The position numbers were made by a program, and so were the translations under genes. From Leucocoprinus leucothites (lineage: Eukaryota; Basidiomycota; Agaricomycetes; Agaricales; Agaricaceae): a stretch of DNA of 23,039 nt. Where the stretch lies: assembly GCA_013368445.1 (NCBI GenBank), contig JAACJO010000084.1:1-23039 (forward strand), written 5' to 3'. This document shows positions 10,657-19,178 of this stretch, piece after piece; the stretch's first letter is position 1; each line of letters starts with the position of its first letter. The notes under the pieces were generated by a model. That model searched no databases and was not told the DNA's origin. It saw only the letters and a list, made by a program, of their open reading frames with translations.

Positions 10657-11306
10657 ATGGCCTCGGCCACGATCATCATCTACGAAACTGTGAGTAAACT
10701 CTTATCCTAGTTCCGGTGTCAAGAGTCCTCATCAACTCATAGGCAAGGGCTCCGTCTCGCTCCTTCGAGGTTCCCGTCCCGAACGGCCGTCTTTCATTTT
10801 CCCAGAACGTGACATTCTGTGCACAAACTGGGTACCCTCATATTGCGCTAAGCATGTATGACATCCGACTCCACCGGTTCATAGAAATCGGGACCTTTGT
10901 GTCGGTTGAGGTCGACACAAAAGTTGATAATTTCTTGTTCATCGTCCGGCGGGCTCACCTTTCCGACAGCGAGTGCCTTGAGCTTTCCAATGAGCTGAAG
11001 AAGCTATGTGGGGATGAAAATATTCCGTCCGGGTCCTCGGTTGCTATTGAGCCCGGGTCGTCCTCACTCTCGACTACACTGGGGTCAGATCAGCCCAGGA
11101 TACGTGCCAACTACCGCATTGGAGACAATCGCACGCTGAAACCAGACGAGTCAGAAAGAGCGGTGAAAGGTTGGGCAGTTACTGTTAGTATGTAAAATAG
11201 TGCCATGCTGATATATCAGAGTGTAGTGTTCAGCGCTGCGCAAGCCCCGGTCGGGCCAAGGAGGACCGTGTATATCGAGGTGGTCGACTCAGATGACGAG
11301 GACTGA
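10657..11306 (+). CDS. Family A-F member C: unknown protein with acidic C-terminal motif
   Basis: Exon 10657-10689 (ATG, ending ATIIIYET), phase-0 intron 10690-10742 (53 bp), exon 10743-11187, intron 11188-11244 (57 bp, phase 1), exon 11245-11306; about 179 residues. An in-frame ATG at 10597 would add 20 residues (MAFSCPLFSC..). Seen: family strand before intron 1; RLSFSQNVTF, QTGYP, SMYDIRLHRFIEI, NFLFIVRR, DSECLEL and helix SNELKKL; then a Ser/Gly linker. It ends VYIEVVDSDDED then TGA, a textbook-looking hydrophobic core followed by acids (SUMO-interacting motif type). The second intron is ambiguous: donor 11163 (GTGAAA) with an acceptor at 11219 also keeps frame into the same C-terminus. 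Without splicing the frame stops at 11195. Function unknown. Confidence 0.72.
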
Positions 11307-13268
11307 GGTCCACAAGTTATGCAAGATGCATTTACGTTTCCACTACATAATACTAGAATACTCTTCCTCGTAGTGTGCTTGCTTCCTACTACTATATTCT
11401 ATTATTTCTCATTCACTTGCGGCGAAAGCAGTCACTATTTAGTCCGAGATGTCCGTTTTTTTCATGACCTGTCAATCGAGTAGTGGTCTGGGATTTAGAT
11501 ATCAAGTTTCTGGAACGCTTTCAAGTCTGAAAATCGATTATCCAATATATCTTACCTGCCCCTCTGGAGGAACGTCTGGCAACTAGTATAGTGTCCAACG
11601 AACACCTTTGTTATTTCCACAGCAGTAGGTCGTTAGGGCCTGTTCAGCAGCCTCAAAGGATAGTTTTCGGACAGGCCTCAAGGGACCGCTCGGAGCTCTG
11701 GTTTCGAAACGGAACGGTCTTGAGTTCGATCGTATTTCACATTCTGAGGTGGGTGGCAATCTTCAATTAAGTTTTCCTCTACAAAAATCGTCACGAAACG
11801 ATCCGGAAGCTGCACAGAAGGCGGTCATCATCCTTAGTGTTGCCTACATCTCACCTGGCGGTGGTCTGACTGTATAGTACCCTCATTCAGTATTGACGGA
11901 TTGCCGCAGTTTGACTGCCCTTTGTAACACAATTCTTCTTGCGTTGTTAATAGCTTCCCACTTTTACTTTCATGTATGATCATGTCCGATGGCAATATAC
12001 TCTGGTTGGCATCCGCTATGAGTTTTGTGAGGTAGCATCCGACTGTGAATGAGTGTTTAGCCAAACACCCAAAGTTCACATCGAGAAGAGGCAATAGCTA
12101 CAACCAATCTGACTTCGTTCGTTGAAGGTAGAATGGCATATTACTATCTTTATAAACAATAAACACGTTAAAACCTGTACTCTTCCAAAGGAGTTTTGAA
12201 TATCCTCGACCATATACAGTCTATATATGTATAAAATGGAATATATCCGTCATACATCCTCATCCCGAAGTCACAAGAACTTTAACGACTGGAGGAGTCC
12301 CAAGTAGCACAAGGTCTCTCTTTGAGCAATAGCCATCTAGCTGACTGTCTGATATATATATAACCGAATATTCTGTAATTATTGACTCGTAACATTAGCG
12401 TTGAGAGCGATTCCTCGTGTATCAACCTGTGGAGAGCTGACTTCACGTCTGGGTGACGTCATAGATTAGCAGGTTGCATTATGTAACGTTATTCGACTTA
12501 GATTCGATCCTTCTTGGCGGTTGATCACGTGAGACGCCTGCCCTTAAGTCTTGAGGCTCAAAGTCATTCTTCTCGTTATTGAGTACTCTTCCTCATGCCA
12601 CTTGGTATGGCGACGAGAAACGGCTGAATTCGCAGTACATGAATAGAACGCGAAGGCGAAGCATATTGATCATTTGGCACACTAGTATAACTGAACAACA
12701 ACAATAAACGATATACACCTGCACCCAACAACGCAAAAGCGAGGAAAAAGCCAAAGGAAGGACGAGTACATGTTATGAACGAGTGACGACGCACACGCAA
12801 CATTGCGAAGACACGACGCATAAGACCCTGAGGCATGACCTGGAGGAGCGGAAACCGACACGCTCTTCTTTGAGAAGCTACATAAGGGTGATCTCTCCAG
12901 TATGGAGAGACGTGTATGCAGGCGCGACAGTGTCCGCCTGTCGTTGGCTGACGACCCCGGTAAAGAAGCTAATGGTTATGGATCTAATGAGAGAAAATTC
13001 GGACAACGCGACGATGATATATTGGTGGTGGGCTGAGTGGGGAGGGGGAGAGTACATATAGGTCGTTGAAACCTACACTATTGTATGCGGGTTGGACCAT
13101 GAGCGGAGAACGAATATCAATAGAACAGCTAGAGAAAGAAGAATTTTTGAAAAGAGAAAGTAAGTGCTTATAGATGCTTCCGTGTCTCTCTTCGCTACCA
13201 ATTATCTAGGATAACTCGAGGTGAGTTGTCTTCTCCGGTGCCTAGGTGATATGGTACCCTTACCTTTC
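11307..13268. other. Long stretch without a supported gene
   Basis: Short frames only. 12836-12576 on minus is ATG-led (86 codons) and contains a hydrophobic run FFLAFALLGAGVYRLLLLF, but there is no homologue or splice context to support it. 12783-13061 on plus is open without an ATG start. AT-rich stretches near 12220-12365 (repeated TATATA) could be promoter or 3' flank. No repeats of note seen. Confidence 0.4.
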
Positions 13269-13864
13269 TTAAATAGACTCACGACGGGAGTACCGAGTCT
13301 TGTTCTCCCTGTCTTGCTTCATCGCAGCCACAATCGCATACGTTTCCTCCACCGAATTAAGCCGCTTTCGCTTCAAAACATGGCCCGGCATTGGCTGTTC
13401 TTGGATGAGCCGTAGGCTACTGTTTGAAGGCTGTTGACTGCCTCCAGCCACGGAACAGGTTGGTAACTCCAATGCCCTATCTTTCAGTTTCTTGATGTTG
13501 ACAGATATGCCAGGGCAATGTTCCTCTTCGAGCATATAGGGCTTCGTGATGAAAAATGGATTCATCTTCGATTTCGGGTAGCGAGCAAAGGTGTGTAACC
13601 GAACAAAACCCATCTCATGGATATCGTATATCTCCTGACGCATATGAGGCCAGCCGGTGATTTTTTTGAAGTCGTCAACACCCCAGAAACAGAACGACTG
13701 GGTATCATCACATGGCTTGATGTGGAAGAGAATGGGGGGGTGTTCTGCCTATGATAAGATTAGTGTTTTTATCGTTGTTATTCAAAGCTGCTGACCTTGT
13801 AGTACACAATAACTTGAACACAGTCTGGGTGAGCGTCGAGGAGTCTGAGGGCTACGGACGTCAT
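13269..13864 (-). CDS. Family A-F member D: unknown protein, closest to A
   Basis: Exon 13864-13796 (ATG, 23 codons ending QVIVYYK), 47-bp phase-0 intron 13795-13749 (GTCAGC..CATAG), exon 13748-13269; 182 residues. Domain: EHPPILFHIK, FCFWGVDDF, TGWP, EIYDIHEMGF, LHTFARYPKSK, PFFITKP, EHCPGI and helix IKKLKDRAL. The linker is followed by the basic cluster LKRKRLNS (possible NLS) and a predicted helix EETYAIVAAM. The listed end is the in-frame TAA after RRESI, but a GTGAGT donor lies in those last codons. A 41-bp intron would continue to a short tail ending PRVILDNW, a 77-bp one to a stop after HNW. A protein-like open stretch lies just upstream on the same strand (14228-14001), in the same relative position as the exons upstream of A. 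Function unknown. Confidence 0.74.
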
Positions 13865-14000
13865 GGTGAACAATGCGCGAGAGACTGGGGTGCAGCCTGG
13901 GAAAAGACACGAAGGTATTCAAAGGCATTCAGCCTTTTACTGTCACTTGATTTCTTCAAGGGCTTAGTTCGTTACTGACGGTTTTCCCGTTCTCGGCTCC

Positions 14001-14228
14001 CTAGTAGAAACCCGCTCCCCAATCGACTCCAAGTTGACTCTGTAACTCTATCTCCGGATGGACATGATCGTCAAATCGGGCCGCCACAATCGGCGAGTGT
14101 GGGACATGAATTTTCAACAACTTATTGGACTCATTCCACCGCAAGTACCGGCGATTTGGCTTATCGTCACAGTAAACTATTTGTTGCATTCGTTCTTGTT
14201 TACTACTCCCAGGGAAGACGGACTTCAT
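14001..14228 (-). CDS. Small hypothetical frame upstream of D, possibly its 5' part
   Basis: ATG-led, 75 codons, with QQIVYCDDKPNRRYLRW, LLKIHVPHSPIV and HPEIELQSQLGVDWG. Codon use and composition look protein-like, and it lies on the same strand 137 bp before the ATG of D. An acceptor (TTTTCCCAG) at about 13897 opens a frame that runs through the start of D, so a spliced link is possible, but I found no single donor that makes it compelling. Not recognised. Confidence 0.3.
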   Translation of the reverse strand: MKSVFPGSSKQERMQQIVYCDDKPNRRYLRWNESNKLLKIHVPHSPIVAARFDDHVHPEIELQSQLGVDWGAGFY

Positions 14229-15252
14229 ACTTCATTATATTCCATTTTCGTGGGGCTTCAAAATCTAAATCTTATCTTGTACTTTCCGGTACCTGATTCA
14301 ATGGTGCGTGCTAAATTCAAGCACGAGGCCTTACAATTGATGATTTGCACCCGTAATGGTAGTCGTTCCGTATCTCACAACGCTGGGCTTTCTGCTCGAT
14401 TTACCGTAAGAATCAAGTTACTTGAGTTTTCATTGTTTGTTTATTCGCAACTCCAATGGCGGCTAGACTGGTTGGGTCCTCAGAAGATCTTACGGGAACG
14501 GTAGGGTCAGCGGCGCACCTCTTTTGGAATGTAACAATATCCATTCCTGAGCTCTGGTAGTTCTATATGAGCTCGGATTGCCGAGTAGGCCTGCCGGGTG
14601 TTGCCATTTTAGGCTATCAGGTACGTCTCTGCGTCTCAAATTTTCCTGCCACGACTAAACCATTCCGAGCTAGGGTGCGCAGCTCCATGGCAAGCCGTAT
14701 TGCATTTTCTAGACTTATTTGTGCATGTTCTCATTGGTCAATCTAGCCTTGGGACGCCAATCCCATTTTAGTTACGTCGTATCTAGGGATGTATACGAAT
14801 AAACTCGTCGTATGTTTGTTTCCCAGCACTTATGCTCCGACAGTGCATTTGAACCTGTTCAATCGCTAGAAAGCCTGATTTTCCTTCATTAATACTAACG
14901 CACCCCACTGTGGAGCATGTGAATACATTAAGCCATATTGAGACAAAAGCCACCGCTGATGGTAGAGATTGGCGAAGCTGTATTCGGTTTTCATAGGATC
15001 GTTGAATTTTTTCCAACCACACAGCCGTAGATCATCTGGATCATGGAGCTTACTTCTAGCCTTGGCTAGTAGATGGTAGTAGGCAAAGAGAGCGTACACG
15101 TATATTTCGTATGCCGTTACAAAAAAGGCAGTAATACTGATGAGTTGGATTTCACTCACTCGAAGCCCGGCTGCAAACAACCTCCAGAGTCATCCGTGGG
15201 CCTCAAGTGCGAGAGGACCGAGTTTTTCGGCTTGTAGCTGTCTGTTTAGTAT
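14229..15252. other. No supported gene
   Basis: The best frame is 15180-14866 on minus (about 104 codons, TTG-led, hydrophobic N-terminal part with FFVTAYEIYVYALFAYYHLL). It lacks an ATG, splice context or relatives in the window. It could be a gene relic; nothing further is supported. Confidence 0.35.
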
Positions 15253-16677
15253 TCAACTTCCCTCTGGTCTTGCGTTTTTTAGAAGGGGGCTCCTATTTCC
15301 CGGAAGTGAGTCTCTGTAATACCCCCGATATGAAATATTACTGACTATGACCGTTACTTCTTCGTCATCAGAAATAGAAATAATGTTATCATTAGCCTGA
15401 TACGCAATGTTAGCGAGTGAAGCTGACACTATCTGAAATTATACTCACTTGAACACTTGGGATTTGCGTGCCCGCAATCTCGTCTGTGACCGTCGATACC
15501 TGGGTTTTATCAGCATCCCCAGTAACAACTTGGAACGTGTAACCCACTTTAGCCCTTCCTTTTTCGCTCTGGGAAGTGGCATTATTGACGGCCTTAACCA
15601 AGGTAAGTTGTCTAGCAGGTCCTTAGAAGTGGGGACTTACCGGAACTTGTTCTTTTGTAGTTGCAGTTTCGCTGGTGTTGTTCGTGACCTTGACCCGAGT
15701 GAGCTGTCTATCCAGCCTCTCAAGGTGGGGACTCACCGCAACTTGCTCTTTTGTAGCTGCAGTTTCGCTGGTGTTGTTCGTAACCTTGACCTGAGTGAGT
15801 TGTCTATCCAGCTTCTCGAGGTGGGGACTCACCGGAACTTGGTCCTTTGTAGCTGCAGTTTCGCTGCTGCCGTTTGTGACCTTGGCCTGGGTCAGTCGTC
15901 TAGCCAGTCTCTTGAGGTGGGGACTCACCGGAACCTGCTCCTTTGCAGCTGTAGTTTCGCTGGTGTTGTTTGTGGCCTTGACTCAGGTGAGCCGTTGGAC
16001 TGTACTGGAATTTATGGAATTTACCTGAGATTCCTTTGTATCGTCCTCAGCTTCCGGATACATTTTAATGTTTACCGTGCCAATCGAAATCAAGGGTGCA
16101 TTATACTTGCGTTTAGTACCCAGATTGAAGGTCATGGATTCTGAATCATAACCAGATTCACCGTCAACAGACGATGGGACAGGGGATGAAGTGGGCGGTC
16201 CGGGCTCGGTCGATGGAGTGCATGTGGGTGCAAGACCAATTCCCATTGCTGTGGCGGTCTTCTGGATTTCATCTATGAACTTATTGATGTCAGGGCAATC
16301 CTCCATGTTGATACCGTGTCTTTTGATGATCCAGTACAGGGGGGCTGGATGACCAGTTGAAAACCAAGCTCGAGAATGGACAACGGCGAATCCACGTATA
16401 GCTGGATCATAAATGTCATAGGTAACTTCGGGATACTTGGTCGCCTCCCGAAGCTCAGGGTTCATCCACAAGCTGAACATGCCGTGGAGTGTAGGGAAGT
16501 CGTAGAAAGTTTTTTTGCCAGGCTATTATAATAGTGAGTTCAGGCTTTCCGAGGACTTGAAAATCGACTCACCTTGAGATAAGCTACGATGTTTACCCAT
16601 TTCATATATTCAGGAGGAGGGGTGGTGCTAGGGGATGTAGTTTTTCCAGGGAGAGGGTCGGCCGCAGGAGAGGTCAT
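15253..16677 (-). CDS. Family A-F member E: unknown protein with tandemly repeated 48-bp exons
   Basis: Exons: 16677-16573, 16522-16025, 15976-15929, 15880-15833, 15784-15737, 15688-15641, 15592-15449, 15396-15253. Introns: 50, 48 (five times) and 52 bp, all phase 0; 360 residues. Start ATG 16677; a Pro/Thr-rich N-terminus, then the family strand VNIVAYLK at the shared intron. Domain: FYDFPTLHGMFSLWMNPEL, TKYPE, DIYDPAIRGF, AVVHS, LYWIIKRHGI, EDCPDI and helix NKFIDEIQ. The Ser/Pro linker carries SGYDSES, then a basic TKRKYN. Four 16-residue exons of type VTNNTSETAATKEQVP follow, then a longer exon starting AVNNATSQSEK. The last exon begins NDNIISISDDEE, a SUMO-interacting-motif-like sequence; after it a GTAACG donor could shorten the tail to a stop at 15293. 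If the three inner introns were retained, 48 residues would be added in frame. Function unknown. Confidence 0.8.
15593..15976 (-). repeat. 96-bp tandem array of exon + intron units inside gene E
   Basis: Four units of exactly 96 bp. Each begins with a 48-bp exon (VTNNTSETAATKEQVP type) and ends with a 48-bp intron starting GTGAGTCCCCACCT (last unit GTAAGTCCCCACTT), with a CTCAC/CTGAC/CTTAC branch-like motif and an AAG acceptor. The three inner introns have no stop and read VSPHLEKLDRQLTQVK-like; the last contains TAA. Neighbouring units are highly similar in both the exon and the intron half, so the duplicated unit included the splice sites. Confidence 0.85.
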
Positions 16678-16942
16678 TGGTTGACAACAGAAGAAGAGGG
16701 GCTGCTATTGGGTGGAGAAAGAGATTTGGGGTGAATTGACGAACTTGGGGGATTTTTGTCCAGGGTAATGATTTAAAGCTAGATTTCCTCTTGGACCTCT
16801 TGTACGCACTTGGAGCCGCCTTCCTATTTCGAAAAGTGGAAATTCCGCAGGGTTCGGCTACTGAGGAAGTATTAAGTTTGATTACCAATTTTGCTTGTGT
16901 GAATGTGGACACCTCAGAGATCCAGCTCCAACGAGATCCCAT
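16628..16942 (-). other. Possible upstream coding exon of gene E
   Basis: An ATG at 16942 opens a frame with MGSRWSWISEVSTFTQ and a strongly basic YKRSKRKSSFKS. It overlaps the first exon of E in another frame, so only its upstream part could belong to E, through an intron. No clean in-frame donor/acceptor pair was found. It may be a chance frame. Confidence 0.22.
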
Positions 16943-17102
16943 TTCAATCGCTCAAAGCGTGTACTGATCATTATGTATCCTCATCCAGCTTTGTCATTAT
17001 GATTGATGTTGTATGCTCGATGGTTTCTTCTTCCCCCCAAGCCTCAAGGGTAATCTGATATAAGGTGACGGCTCGACATCTGTCTGTCGCTAGTACCCAC
17101 CC

Positions 17103-17945
17103 ATGCCCCGAGTCTCTCGTCACCAAGCTCATCCCGCCACTGAGGCTCGATCTGAGCTGGAAAGGAACGAATTTGCCATCTGGCAATGCGTTCGTCGACT
17201 CTCTCCCAGGAGGCCTGCTCCCTACTGCCGACATTCTGTACCAAAGCTCTGCACTTCAAAAAGAAGCAAAGCAGGTCAGGCTATGGTGAACCTAGGCAGA
17301 TGGTATACCTATGTGAGTGTATTCTTACTGTTTCATAAGTTCATTTGAGCAAGTATGAGCAGTGTGGATATTGTGGTGGATTTCGATGGCTTTCCAGGCG
17401 TCTCAATGTCAATACTCTGTTGCTCCAAGACGAGGAGCTATGCACGCTTATTGCTATCCGTGAATCCTTGCGATTGACTAACGCTAATGTTACTCAATTG
17501 ACCCCTTCCTCGACCCCTCCCTCGTCTCCGACAATGACAATTTCGCCTTCCGGATTCACTCCGCCGTCTTCTCCGATGACCCCAACACCCCAGCGTTCAC
17601 CCAATATCACACTCTTTTTCTGGACAGAGGTTTGCCAACTAGTGGCTTCAGCGCACTGCTATTTTTAATATTATTTTGCAGAATTTCATGTTTCCGAAGT
17701 CAATTGGCATACCGCGCACAAGTGGAGGAGCCTTTCGCCTTGGCGATCACAAGCTCACACTAGGTTTATTAGACGTCGAGCAAGGTGATACCTATGAGCT
17801 TTTAGACATACGAACTCACGACTGGAATACTGTTGGCTGGGAGCAGCCCATATTCCCTGGCTCTGAGAGAGAGCTTTACCTCAGACGCCAGGGCGTTACT
17901 TGCCAGCCTAGTCTATCTGATGTTCTCATTGCCCACATGTTCTGA
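17103..17945 (+). CDS. Family A-F member F: unknown protein, shortest tail
   Basis: Long model: exon 17103-17312, 50-bp intron 17313-17362, exon 17363-17629, 52-bp phase-0 intron 17630-17681, exon 17682-17945; 246 residues. Family assignment rests on the last two exons: strand NITLFFWTE exactly before the shared phase-0 intron, then IGIPRTSGGAFRLGDHKL, TYELLDIRTHDW, ELYLRRQGV, TCQPSL and helix DVLIAHMF then stop. The protein ends with the domain, with no NLS-like cluster or acidic tail. Before the strand is a Pro/Ser/Thr linker (TPPSSPTMTISPSGFTPPSS). In-frame ATGs at 17534 and 17576 would give a 119- or 105-residue minimal protein; the 17103 start is less sure because several frames are open at 17065-17350. 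It diverges from E. Function unknown. Confidence 0.65.
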
Positions 17946-19178
17946 TTTCCGTGCTTTATTCCCGATTCCGCCCCGCCCCCCATTTGCGTAGTACAGACTC
18001 TCCTACAGCCTTTTAATATCTTATTGAGTATTCCATGTTTCGTTTCGTCTCTTCCCATCCGCTCTCGCATCATTTCTTTACATAGTAACCTTGTCCAGAG
18101 CCTGTATCCCGGTATTCGGCTACCGGTTAGGAAAGCTGATCGAGTACCTACTATTTTGAAATCTATTCTATCTTACCGTTTCCAGAATGCTTGTGGATCC
18201 AGTATTGACTATCGCGTTTCTGGGAGTGATTATGGATCGAAATAAAAAAACCCTGCAGACATGGAATAGGAACAATTTCGCAGCTGCCGATCGTAAGCCT
18301 AGATCTATTCCCTATTACTGTATATACAAGAGGCCGTTCAAAGTTTCCCGCTGCAACTTGAGTATATAGCCATACCTTTGGCTCAGGGTTTGCGGTACAA
18401 GTTGGAGCATATCGAGATTTATTCTGACGTTGGACTACAAATTTCAGGAGTCGTCTCCTCACGGTTCTTACCTCACCATGCTATCTGGTTCATCCCGTCA
18501 ATAACTCATAACCCCTTCTGGCTGTACAGGATTGGGCATGACCATTGGAGGTTTTAGTGCTGGTATGTGATCTACATGGAACGAACGTAACACTCAAGTT
18601 CAGCGAACGTTTTCTGCATACCACCGCCGTTAATTACGAAGTGACCTGCTTGACTACGGCTTTCACTGCTTTCCACATTGCTAACTGGATATAGGAACAT
18701 CTTTGTATTCCGTATTCCCCCAGTTGCCAGCTCATGGACCCTTATCTACGTAAATTTCTCACCTAGAGGAGTATATTTTCATCGGGCGTGATTCCGAAAC
18801 GCTGCATTTTAGTTGTAGTACATCCTCTTGGAAATGTTTTACTCTAACCCAGTGTTTTTCTGACTTCCTGTTCGAGTTACCTTCATCGCGTAGCCTTTCT
18901 ATATACTGGATCTGATCTACAATCTTTTTTGTCTCCATGAGTGTTGCCGTGATATTCGCGGCCCTGTAAAATTTACAGGAGTAACCTGAGATGAACGCGC
19001 ACCCGGTCCTTTGCAAATCGTTGACAAACAACCGATCTATCTGGCAAATAATCAAGCAAGGTACTCAAGATCTATTATCGGAGTTCGGATATCGTCCGGG
19101 GCCGAGTGAGTGACAGATATACCAGACCTCTGTGTAGCTGGCAGGTTTTCATCCCTCTCTTCCCCGCCAATCATACTC
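17946..19178. other. Intergenic region without a supported gene
   Basis: Only short overlapping frames. 19055-18759 on minus is open for 98 codons (QIQYIERLRDEGNSN, KHWVRVKHFQEDVL) but has no ATG or splice context. It presumably holds the 3' flank of F and the promoter of gene G; no repeats or RNA genes were seen. Confidence 0.4.

Noticed and set aside
11640..11745. Possible tRNA (GAGTTCGATC resembles a T-loop)
   Set aside because: No matching acceptor stem, D arm or anticodon stem could be paired by eye.
12783..13061. A 92-codon plus-strand frame
   Set aside because: It starts at GTG, has no splice context, and no resemblance to any neighbour.
14058..14504. A 148-codon plus-strand frame with hydrophobic stretches
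   Set aside because: Leu/Phe-rich composition, partly antisense to the better-looking minus frame 14228-14001, and no splice or homology support.
15593..15976. CRISPR-like array of regular repeats
   Set aside because: The organism is eukaryotic, the whole 96-bp unit is conserved with no unique spacers, and it encodes protein with splice sites.
15449..16144. A 231-codon open frame on the plus strand
   Set aside because: It is the antisense of the 96-bp repeat in gene E; the periodicity of the repeat keeps it open. The minus strand has splice sites and family homology.
17044..17289. Alternative frames on both strands over the first exon of F
   Set aside because: Several frames are open in this GC-rich stretch; only the plus frame from 17103 joins in phase to the exons with family homology, so the others were left out.
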